64,000 nucleotides of DNA, taken from the NCBI GenBank assembly GCA_015179045.1, contig WHUZ01000059.1, positions 124,001-188,000 on the forward strand, written 5' to 3'. Both the position numbers and the translations under genes were made by a program. Source of the stretch: Kalaharituber pfeilii. Its lineage: Eukaryota > Ascomycota > Pezizomycetes > Pezizales > Pezizaceae. The notes under the pieces were generated by a model. The model saw only the letters and a program-made list of their open reading frames with translations. It had not been told where the DNA came from and ran no database searches. Below are positions 52,780-62,306 of this stretch, in pieces (the first letter of the stretch is position 1; each line of letters opens with the position of its first letter).

Positions 52780-54650
52780 GTGACATGTGCATGTACCTCT
52801 ACACCTGGGCTTCGCTCTATATAGCTGCGCTGGATTTACTTGACCCTTTTCTTCACGTTTATAAATTCTTGCTGCCATCAATATCATATATATATATTAT
52901 TCGCAACTGCTTGATCTACTTATTCAAACATCAATCCTTCAGTCTTCTGCCGCATACCCAATGGATGATAGATTCAGTTCGCCGTCGAAACCTTCCTGGA
53001 TCTCGCGCTTGATTCTCAGAATTGAACGTACAGCTTTACAGAAGGTTGAGCGCAAATTCGTCGTTATGCTGCAGCATTTTCGCCAGCTTACTACCAACAG
53101 CATCGAAGATGTCCAGAAAGACGTTAGAGACCTGCAAAGGCAATTGAATCAACTTCAGTCGAAATTCAGTTCAAGCAGGACAGTTGTTGATGGGCACTAC
53201 GACCTTGCTAGTGCTAGCAGTGGCATCCACAGCATGCACCACACATATGCATTGGAACGCAATGCAGATGGCCGATGCATGGGTTGTAAAAGCCTGCTTA
53301 GCAACACTCCGGCGCTTCCTCGGAGAAACGTTCACAATATTATGCGACAAAGTAACAATGCGGCTATCGACCTTAATAATGGATGGGTACCAATGTCGCA
53401 ATCAGATTATAGGTTGGTGTCATTTTTCTCCAAACTGAAAAAATCAATGCTGTTTCGCATGTCAATTTGAGGGGCATTGCTGCTAACAAGTAATTCAGTC
53501 AATTAGTAGATGCCCAAGCAATCGCTAATATTAATCAAGGCATAAGCACAAAAGCTCTTGAACCTCCGGGGCTATACGAGAGGGAAATAGTGGTGCAGCC
53601 CACTCGTCAGGCTAGTCAAGACTATGGCTATGATCCTACATCCTCATTGATCGATATCCCGAACTTCATAGTCGATACAACCAATACGCCTGTGCCAGGC
53701 CTAGGCTCGCCTCAGAACTTCGTGCCAACCATCATACCTTATCGATATAATATGGAGTCTCAGGGATCAAGCACAACGATGCATATGATAAACTTTAGCT
53801 CATGTCAACCATCAGCAATCGTTTCAGGTTGGCACGAAAAACCAGCAGAGCAAAATCAGGAAAAAGGGCTCCACTCTGAACGAAAGGATGGCTGGTTCAA
53901 ATGTCGTTTTGAATCCTGTAGTATGAGGAAAGCTGAACGCTCTGATAACTTCCGCAAGCATCTAAAAACGAACCACAAAACAGAATTGCGCAATTGCTTG
54001 GGGTGTGAACCACATGAATTACGCAGTGACATGGGGCTGGTCGAAATTATTAATTATTTCGGTCTAGGTGATGCGTCCATGTGGAGAGTGCCTCCTCCCA
54101 GGAAAGTTGCTTCAGGCGGGGTCCTTGTATGAACGAAATGGCTACAGGACCAGCTATAGGAACTGGATCGCTAGCTTAATGATTCAAGGGCAAAAAAAAA
54201 AAAAAAGGTTGGAAACAACCAAACGATGGGGGTAGTTAGGGACTGCTTCGCTAGGCCTTACTATTGAGCTGGATTAATAACCGGTTGGGCTATTGTGGCT
54301 TCATAAATGGATAGCCCGTTCACCCAATTTCTCCCAAGGGCCGGTTCGCGGTTTCCTCTTTTTTAGGTAGAAAAGTAATAACGAGGCGGAGACAACGTGC
54401 GACAAAGTGGACGGAATGCGGCAATAAGTTCTTTGATTTAGGTATCTGTTTTCACGAATATGCCCTTGGCATTGTGATAGAGGAATTCTGGGTTTGGAAA
54501 AGAAATGGAGTTCTTGGGGACGATATGCATGAGTTCAAAATATTTCGATTGTAAAAGTTCCTCTTTTTTTAATTTTTAATTAGGTCCTGTAATACGTTCA
54601 CATCTATACCCAGAAAGACTAACGAAAAACTTATATATACTTCTAGTGCA
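52780..54650 (+). repeat. Segmental duplication, copy a (partner 57350-59190)
   Basis: Homology to 57350-59190 covers the upstream region just before the ATG (ACATCAATCCTTCAGTC vs GCATCAATCCTCCTCGATC), both exons, the intron and about 500 bp of 3' flank (TTCTGGGTTTGGAAAAGAAA vs TTCTGGGTGTGGAAGGAACT; GAAAGACTAACGAAAA vs GAAAGAATGAACGAAAA). Divergence is high enough that the event is not recent. Confidence 0.7.
52961..54132 (+). CDS. C2H2-type zinc-finger-like protein, family member 4 (intact)
   Basis: Exons 52961-53412 and 53499-54132; the 86-bp intron has GTTGGT, branch GCTAAC and TTCAG; the join is in phase and gives 361 residues. Residues 22-70 form a likely coiled coil (VQKDVRDLQRQLNQLQSKF). 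A CMGC motif lies at 106-109. A single finger-like motif near the C-terminus has Cys286, Cys291, His305 and His310 (C-x4-C-x13-H-x4-H; WFKCRFESC...FRKHLKTNH), and a conserved end, GDASMWRVPPPR, follows. Both cysteines, both histidines and the end motif are shared with the copy at 57503; the broken copies keep the finger. This suggests a small nucleic-acid-binding or regulatory protein, but no described family was recognised. Part of a segmental duplication; the next gene is its paralog 3.4 kb downstream. Confidence 0.8.
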
Positions 54651-57349
54651 TTTGTATCACTTATTTTTTTTTCTTTTTTTTTGCTTTGTTTCAATTTTCT
54701 TCATTTTTTTTTTTCGTTCATGTGCCGCTGCGCCCTGGGGTGGCTGCTTATCATGACTTGTTTTGCATACCTTAGATTATGTACGTATACAAAGCTAGGG
54801 GGCTGAGTTAGACTGAATCTTTAGTTCGTTGTCTCACAACGGTGCCGAGGTGTTGTGGGAAATCTTGGCACTCTTCGTCATGGATTGGTGAACAGGGAAG
54901 GGGAAGTCTGCCTAAATGGCAAATAAAGATCAGGGCAGCTCGGGGAGTTTCTACTGGCACTGCGCGGAGCCTGATTCTCTTGCGCTTTTCATCACATCAG
55001 TTCAGTTCGAGTTTGAGAATATCAGCCTCTATTCTTTTCCTTTACTCTCTTCTTGCCTCCTACAGTTTGCATTTTGTAGCGGTAGTGGCAGAGACTCTTA
55101 ACGAGAGGACTTCAGCGGTACGGCGAGGAGGGGAAGGAGACAGGAGGGGCTGTATGTAGGCAGCAGGACGTATCGAACCAAAAAAAGTCTAATTTGATAT
55201 GCAGGTGAAGTAAATTACCTTCGCTTAGTCTAGTTGACCTCCGCAGTGGTTCGGCAACCCGAAGGCGGGCCATTGGAGTCGACAGCGCCAGAATCTAGAT
55301 GTGACCTACCGCTGGTGTTAATTCTAGAATATAGTAGCAGATACATAACGGTAGTTATTTATCTCGCTGGGTATTAATCATATTCGGTTATTCGACACCC
55401 ATCTTGGCAATCCGTCTCTTTGATCTGGGTACGGGTAGTTTCGTAGGGTACGAGACCAGTGCAAATGCCATGATTTAAATTTATGTCTAAAAAAGAAAAC
55501 AATGCACTGCACAACAGTGAAAATCTCGTCGGAAAGCAAACCGACTTTGCTGTGAAAATCGTATTTTTTTATTTTTTTTTTTTTATTTTTTTTTTTGGTT
55601 CACATAGTCCCGCATACAAGCTGCAAGCCACTGGGAGGGAAAAGTTCGAAGGTTAAATCACCACCAAATGAACTCCAATTTCAATTCTAAAAATGTAGAT
55701 TTGTTCTCCAGAGCAATCTGGACAACTTATCATAATTGAATTTAAAATATGAAAGGCGAGGGAAGCAGTCATCCGCAAAACATTGGGGATTTTGCGAGCA
55801 ATGTTACATGTATTGAATGTATCGGCCACACACAAAACTTGGCTTGCCAGGTCCGTAACCCATGTGCTGCACGTGCATCATAGCATACTGAAACAGCTTC
55901 ATAGGCTTGTGACTGCATAACAGAGAAACAAGGAGACACTTGCGTATCACAAAGATCGAGCCGATAGTTGCAGCACTCGCTGATTACCCATGCATTACCC
56001 CCCGTCCCCAGGGGCGCTGCTAACCCTATATTGACGTGACCGGACTACCCTGCAGTCTGCTTTAGCTGGGTGCTGTAGGACCTTCTTGATTGGGATGTTC
56101 TGATACCTACTTGGCGCAATTTACCTATTAAGGAAAGCGACGAAGGCTGTTTTAGAGAGTACAAAGGATATGTGTGGAGCGGGACCCTTGGGGTGTACAA
56201 TATCAAGTCACTCTAATACAAGACAGGGAAATCTTCTGTGCTTCAAGTGCTTACTTTTCCTCACACGTGCGACTTTACCTTTCAGTACTTGGGGGATTCT
56301 AGCCGAAGTGGATAGCGTGTGTTAATACGAAGAGAGCTAGGAAAATAGCCCTTTGCGGGAAAACCGAGAAAGAGCAGCCAGACTAGTTCAAAATCGAGAC
56401 CGGTGGTATAATACCTTGCTAAGGAGTGACGCTGGTTTAATCTCATGTTTGCAAAAGAGCCCAGCGACTTCTTCAATGGTACTTCTATCTCCCCTCCAAT
56501 AAAGTTCACGAATGGTGTTAATGTACCTACTATATACGTGCTCATGGCTTAACCTTACCCTATCATGTAGGCGCTGAAACCCACGCATCCATTGCGACTT
56601 GCGCCCTCCACGTGCACATGCGAGAGCAATTAGCCCTGCATCTGACGTTGCCAAGTTTCCCTGCCGCACTTTCACCCGATAAATCGCATCGACCGCGATT
56701 AGACAGCCGGTAGGGCCTCAACAGTGATAGCTTAGTCGATATGGATTACATACCTTAGGCTGTAAATCAAACGGGAACACTACGTGGAATGGTTAGGAGC
56801 ACTTGAACTGCGACACTGAAGGGCCAAAAAAAAAAGCTACTTGTCAGCGTGCAAAGACTGCTTGCATGTCCTCTCCTACCGCGGGCTATGCCCTCCCAAC
56901 TGTTGTAGACCAAATTTTTGTTAGGTTGAATTAACCTCCGCAATATATATCGAAGCGTCTACCTTTTTTATCTGTTGACAGCCCGAATTTTTTGAGCGCC
57001 CTAATCGGGGAGTACTGAGATCCTATATGCTGCATAAACCTTCGAATTCAAATCCAGCTCACCATGCTCCCAGTGGCTAGCGAGATCCACCGGAAGCTAG
57101 GCCTTGCGGAGTCCCTCCTAGTGCCGCGTAGCAAATGTGCTCCGCAAAATAGGAATCTGCAGCCTCGTCTCTAACAGTCTGTGTATCTCGCTAGCCAACT
57201 TAGGCCTGTATTACTGAGGGTCATTTTATGTGACCACAGGTATTTGATGTAGTAAAACTAGGATTTTGTATGGGAAGTTTTAGGAGACTCGAAGCCGACC
57301 CAGCGTGCAATCATTGGCATCACAAACTGTCTATTTGAGCGCTAGCTGT
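54133..57349. other. Intergenic; T-rich tracts and one old LINE tail
   Basis: Contains the 3' flank of the preceding gene, T-rich tracts (54660-54715) and an old family B tail at 55567-55640. Open frames at 54842-55159 (plus) and 56282-56675 (minus) show no domain. Confidence 0.4.
55567..55640 (-). mobile_element. Old LINE tail, family B
   Basis: A long interrupted T tract followed by GGTTCACATAGTCCCGCATA and CAAGCTGCAAGCCACTGGGA, the complement of a diverged family B tail. No clear duplication. Confidence 0.6.
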
Positions 57350-59190
57350 ATATAATATAGCCTCTTCTTATATCCCTTCTTCACTGCTTCTCAAATAAAA
57401 AAACTCTTCTTGCTTTCGGGCATATATATCCATTACATACGTATATGTATCAATAAGTGATTGATCTCATTCAGGCATCAATCCTCCTCGATCGCCTACA
57501 CAATGACCGCTGAAAACAGAACTTCGACTCCGTGGTTCTTGCGCTTGATTTACCAAGTGGAAGAGCTGTCAAGCAAGTTGAGGAGAAATTCGCTGGTGCT
57601 TTGCAGCATTTACGCCAGCTGATCGATAATGGCATCGAAGGTATACAGAAGGAGTTAGAAGATCTGCAACAGCAAGTCAATCAGCTTCGGTCACATGTCT
57701 ACTCAAGTAGGGCAGCCGTTAATAATACAACCACGCCGTCCAACCGATGTATAACACAGTGGACCTCTTCAATCAACGGGCTCTCGCGCTGCGCCCTGAC
57801 ATCAGGGTCATGTGTGAAACAATCCACATTTTGCCGATGGTTGGAAAGCAATTATCCAGTACTTGAAAATGCTCTGACCCTGCCTCAAAATGCGCAACAT
57901 ATTGCGCAGCAAACTACTATTACAATTGATCTCACTAGTGTGGATGTGGAATCGGCCGAACCAGATTTTGGGTACAGGTTAGTATGACTTTTGCTTAATC
58001 CGATATATGTTAATGCGATCCCGCATGTTTGATATGTATGACATCCCTGTTAATAACTAGCTCAGTCGATCAATAGACTCTCAAGCAAATGTTAATATCA
58101 ATCATGGCGCAACCACGCAAGATTTTGAATCTCCGGGAGCATATGAGATGGAAGTAGCAGTCCAGACACAATATCATAGTCAAATTAATGGCAATGATCC
58201 TAGAGGCTCATATATCGAAATTCCAAACTTCAGCGATGCAGCCTGTACGCTGGTACCAAGCCTAGGTTCACCTCAGAACGAACTGCCTGCGATCATTCTT
58301 CATGGGCGGAATGCTGAATTAACAATCCAAGGAGATCAAGAATCAAGCACTGCAATCATGAACTTTTCTTCAAGCGAACCATCAGCAATCATTTTAGGGT
58401 CGCATCCAGAACCAGCAGGGCAACACCGGAAAAGGCAACCCCAATCCCAACGGAAGCATAGCTGGTTGAAATGTCGCTTTGAATCCTGTAGTAATAGGAA
58501 CGCTGAACGGTCTGATAATTTCCGCAAGCACCTGAAAATAAACCACAAAACAGAATTGGGCAATTGCCTGGGATGTGAACCACACACAATACCTAGTACC
58601 ATGGGACTGACCAAAATTATCAACTCTTTCAATCTAGGTGACGCGAGCCTGTGGAGGGTATCTCCTCCCACAAAAGATTTTTCAGATGGCGTCCCTGTGT
58701 GAGAAATTTGTACTGGCCACAGGAGCAGCCATAGCGATTGGACTGCTGGCTTGAAGATTCAAAGACAGTAGAGAAATGAAAGGGAGGAGGACACAGCGCT
58801 CACGCGATTATAAGTGGGCGGGTGGGAGCAACGGGAGTGGAGATGTTTGTGCAAAGATTGATGCTGGGAATAGTCTCCCGAAATGTGCCCTGCTGGTGGA
58901 AAGAAATTCAACTGCATGGAAAATGACATTATGCTATTTGTTTACTACCTGCTTTCTCGAATATACCATTGGTGATTTTATATGAAATGTGGCATAGTGA
59001 ATGAATTGTGTATATCTCAGTGATATTCTGGGTGTGGAAGGAACTGGAGCTCTCGAAAATGGGAAGCATGAATTGAAATTTTTTTGACTATCGAATTCCC
59101 GGTTTTATCTTCGATTTTTTCTTCCTATTTTTTTCTTTCTTTTATTTGTAACATTGCACAACTCTACCGAAAGAATGAACGAAAACCTTG
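57350..59190 (+). repeat. Segmental duplication, copy b (partner 52780-54650)
   Basis: See the partner entry; same gene order and orientation. Confidence 0.7.
57503..58702 (+). pseudogene. C2H2-type zinc-finger-like protein, family member 5 (frameshift in exon 1)
   Basis: Paralog of the gene at 52961. Exon 1 57503-57977, intron 57978-58065 (GTTAGT...CTCAG), exon 2 58066-58702; splice sites and phase are the same as in the paralog. The start MTAENRTSTPWFLRLIYQVE aligns with MDDRFSSPSKPSWISRLILR, but near 57557 about 4 bases are missing relative to the paralog, and the homologous frame resumes as AVKQVEEKFAGALQHLRQL. This is not a homopolymer. The finger is kept (WLKCRFESC...FRKHLKINH) and so is GDASLWRVSPP. 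The CMGC motif of exon 1 is changed. Either a young pseudogene or a gene that starts downstream (no strong alternative ATG was seen). Confidence 0.7.
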
Positions 59191-59231
59191 GATACGTATA
59201 ATATATCGTTATGGTCCTTAGGCGCCGCCCT

Positions 59232-59232
<1 letters not shown>
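59191..59232. other. Spacer before the ORF1-only LINE derivative
   Basis: Short sequence ending in the presumed left target copy CCGCCCTGG. Confidence 0.4.
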
Positions 59233-59275
<43 letters not shown>

Positions 59276-60627
59276 TTCATTACTCGCATGCCGCCCTATG
59301 GGCTATGGCGAGGTTTTATTTAAAAGAATAAAGGAAAATATATGTCTAACTACATGTGTTGCCCGCAGTGTTCCTGAGTAATGCGGGTTTCGGACCTGTA
59401 TGTCTTTCCTACTTCCGTCCTCTGTCCCGTTCATACTGGTCCGTCCTCAGCCAACGTCCTCCCAGTCTCACTCTCCCACCCTCGAATGTGTTTTCCAGGT
59501 ATACCACCACCGAGCTGGTCTTCTTGTCTTCGTCAACCAGCAGTGTCTTCTTCTTCAACCATCGGATCCCCACCGTCTTACCTAAGTCTTTGTTGTCGGC
59601 CTCCAGCCACTTCCGGACCTTGCTTAAGTCTTTTCTCAAAGCAACTCCATGTACGACGATGCCGCTGGGATTGGTATTGGCAACTGAGGTGGTGGGGGAG
59701 GCGGTCTTGGGGGGGCGGGGAGGGGTGTCGGGTTTCTGGGTGGTACCTGAAGAGGGGTTGGGGTTCTGTGTAGGCGTGTGCATCTCGACTGAGGGGGTGG
59801 AGGCGATCTTTTGGGCCACCTCATCGCTGAGTTGGCGTTTGATCGCGTATGGATCCCCGGGAAGCGGTTTCTTTCCCTTGCGCTTTCTGTTTTGCCGCAC
59901 CGGGGATGAATCGGAAGGGGTGGGTGTCGGCTGCTCCGACTGAATGCGTGCCGGCGGGGGTGGCATTTGCTTGCGTGCGGAACCCCGGGGGACGGCGTCT
60001 TGCCTTTTCTCTTCCGGGAGGTTGGTGGTGGATTCTCGGGGGTGAGTGCCGCTGGGACTATTTCCGTGCACATGATGGGGCTGAACCCCAGTGTCTGTGG
60101 TGGCGGTGGGGGTGGGGGTGGCGGCGGCGGCGTCGGTGGTGGCGGTGTTGGTGGATCGCTCACTTCGTACCAGAGGTCGTCGCAGTCGTCGTCCTCGAAC
60201 CTTATGGTCACGATCGACCCTTTTTTTGGGGAAACGCCTGTCACACCATGGTCTTTTTCCATCACGTATTTCCATAAGGCGGTGGCAATCAGGGCTTCGT
60301 CGTCTATTCCTATGTCTTCCATTTTTTTCTAACAGTCTCTCCCATTCTGTTTCGTTTGGCTCCTTGATTTCCGGCATCCTGATTGGTCGCTTGGTGGGTC
60401 TTGGCACGACAGGGATGGTGTTGATGTGTTGGCAGCGGAGGTGGTGAGCAAAAGATTCCCTCCCCCTCGGGGGAAAACTGTAGTTTTGGGTGTTTGGGGG
60501 TAAAAATCAGATCAGTAGACTCAGCTCGCTGGGAGCTATTGATCTATGTGATTTTCGCTGGGGGGGAAGTGGTGGTTGTGGAGTCGCTTCCAAACGCTCG
60601 TCCTGAGAAGTGGTTGTTGCGCCCTGG
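59233..60627 (-). mobile_element. Non-autonomous LINE derivative: ORF1 joined to family A tail
   Basis: On the minus strand a 332-residue open frame (60407-59409) is followed directly by a short 3' UTR, the hairpin CTCGCCATAGCCCATAGGGC, GGCATGCGAGTAATGAAATA and a poly(A) of about 40. The protein is Pro/Thr/Arg-rich at first and ends in an ORF1/gag-like domain (VVHGVALRKDLSKVRKWLEA, GIRWLKKKTLLVDEDKKTSS, VVVYLENTFEGGRVRLGGRW). ORF2 (endonuclease, reverse transcriptase, RNase H) is completely absent, so the copy would depend on another LINE. Presumed target copies CGCCCTGG at about 59225-59232 and 60623-60630 are short and imperfect. Confidence 0.75.
59409..60407 (-). CDS. LINE ORF1 (gag-like) protein
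   Basis: 332 residues, open throughout. The N-terminal 230 residues are low-complexity (Pro, Thr, Arg, Ser) and the C-terminal 100 residues form a compact domain of the kind found in ORF1 of fungal Tad-like LINEs, probably RNA-binding. The usual zinc knuckles after this domain are missing, because the frame stops and the 3' UTR begins. Intact despite the loss of ORF2. An antisense Gly/Arg-rich frame over the same bases is only a shadow. Confidence 0.65.
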   Translation of the reverse strand: MPRPTKRPIRMPEIKEPNETEWERLLEKNGRHRNRRRSPDCHRLMEIRDGKRPWCDRRFPKKRVDRDHKVRGRRLRRPLVRSERSTNTATTDAAAATPTPTATTDTGVQPHHVHGNSPSGTHPRESTTNLPEEKRQDAVPRGSARKQMPPPPARIQSEQPTPTPSDSSPVRQNRKRKGKKPLPGDPYAIKRQLSDEVAQKIASTPSVEMHTPTQNPNPSSGTTQKPDTPPRPPKTASPTTSVANTNPSGIVVHGVALRKDLSKVRKWLEADNKDLGKTVGIRWLKKKTLLVDEDKKTSSVVVYLENTFEGGRVRLGGRWLRTDQYERDRGRK

Positions 60628-60630
60628 GGT

Positions 60631-61656
60631 GAGTGCATTTGTTTCGCACTTGTTAGCATACATTATATTTAATTACGTGTAAAGTTGTGGTGGTGGGAAG
60701 TCTTGATGGTTGTAAAGGAATTTGATTCTTGGATTGGGCGACGGGACTGGGGGCGATGGAAGCTTAGCTATAGTTGCGCGTCCGCTGTGATGGTATTGAA
60801 ATCTTTAATTCGTTTCGAGCCTCGCAACGGCACAGATGCATGCTTCTCGCTACCGTTCCCAAGGCACCCTTAGACTGGTAGCATGGCATCCTAGTAAATT
60901 TATTTCGATATCATTGCTTACTTGGCCGAGAATTTGGCCTTTGCTAGGCCAGAAGCGTAATGGTGAAGTTGATTCCATGTATACTTCTTAATTAATGGGT
61001 GACGGGACGACGTTAACTCAAGTACGCAACACTAATTGGCCTAGCAGCATATCAGCGATGCGAGTAGGCTGAATATTGAAGCCAAATGCCATCAATAAAC
61101 CCTTGAATTCGTATGGCTTTTGTAAACATAAGATGCTGCGGAATAAATCAGCGAAGCCGAAACTGATTATTTGCTCACTTGCTAATATTGATGTCTCCAA
61201 GCCCCAAGGTTGTAACAATGCCTTCTTAATCACAATATCTTCCGATTGAGTGATAGACGCAAAAAATCACCATTCAGACCCCGTAGACTTGCATCAAAAT
61301 CTCGGTGGGTAGATATTCACCTTACAGTGACAAACCAAAACCTCCCTTTGGTGGCTGTATCACCAACAACTGCTCAAAGAGCATCTCAATTTGAATAGCG
61401 CACACTAGCCTTAAGAGAGGCCATTTTGATAGAGGTGGAGATTGTTATATAAATAAAATCGATACAATAAAGAGTGACACAATGGAAACTGAATTGGTAA
61501 CTGACATGGCAGATACTACTCAGGAGAAAGCATGCATTTATATTCCGAACTGAAAAACTGATTACATTCACGAAGAAAACCCAAAGAAAGCCACTATCTC
61601 CGAGTCAGTGCTGATCAAAACCTCCACTAGACGAGCTATCGAGAGATCCATCAACC
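60631..61656. other. Intergenic; nothing recognised
   Basis: Short frames only (for example 61018-61233 minus) without a recognised domain. Confidence 0.4.
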
Positions 61657-61664
61657 GAGCTTGC

Positions 61665-61730
61665 CTCGCCATAGGCCATAAGGCGGCATGCGAGTAATGA
61701 TATTATTAAAAAAAAAAAAAAAAAAAAAAA
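61665..61730 (+). mobile_element. Short retroposon, tail family A
   Basis: A 66-bp unit: CTCGCCATAGGCCATAAGGC, GGCATGCGAGTAATGATATT, ATT and poly(A), flanked by GAGCTTGC at 61657-61664 and 61731-61738. It begins exactly at the hairpin base. Confidence 0.88.
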
Positions 61731-62070
61731 GAGCTTGCAAACAACTTATGGGTTGAGCCGTCGAAGGAGCCAAGGATCAAGCTGAGGAAATTAGACCGAG
61801 CTTTCACAGATGGGTTGAGTAATGGAGAGAGAAATAGATCAAGTTGTTGAGAGAGAACCACGGGGTGAGTCATGAAGCGAGCTGTGAAGAGAGCCATGTA
61901 GGGCGCGAGCGATGCGCAAGTGAGGTAGGGGTGCGACTGATGAGTCGAGAATCTATGGTAGAGTTGGCCCTTCCGGATAGCAGAATTTCGGGGAAGGTCT
62001 TTCAGCAATAGCTTTGAGAGTTAGCTTTCCAGCCTGATTTTGGGAGACCTGATCTACCTATTGCATAGTC

Positions 62071-62132
62071 TTTTTTTTTTTCCTTTTTCGTGTCACATAA
62101 CCCCGTATAGCTCACCAGCCTATGGCAAAGGT
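62071..62132 (-). mobile_element. Short retroposon, tail family B
   Basis: Minus strand: CCTTTGCCATAGGCTGGTGA, GCTATACGGGGTTATGTGAC and an A-rich tail. Imperfect duplication TTGCATAGTC (62061-62070) / ATGCACAGTC (62133-62143). Inner stem ATAG/CTAT. Confidence 0.75.
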
Positions 62133-62222
62133 AATGCACAGTCAATTAGCAATATAAAATGCAAATTGTTCAGCAGACGAGGATATTAAGTCGCCGTAGA
62201 GAGGGGTATCGAGATGCCGCTC

Positions 62223-62294
62223 GCCCTGCCATGGCGAACAGCTGCACGCGGAGTCACGTGAAATAAGAAAAAAAAAAAAAAAAAAAAAAAAAAA
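62223..62294 (+). mobile_element. Short retroposon, tail family B
   Basis: GCCCTGCCATGGCGAACAGC, TGCACGCGGAGTCACGTGAA, ATAAG and poly(A), flanked by a perfect 12-bp duplication GAGATGCCGCTC (62211-62222 and 62295-62306). Confidence 0.92.
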
Positions 62295-62306
62295 GAGATG
62301 CCGCTC

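Noticed and set aside
59636..60447. Proline- or glycine-rich frames in other phases over the LINE ORF1 region
   Set aside because: They are low-complexity shadows; only the 60407-59409 frame ends in a recognisable gag-like domain.
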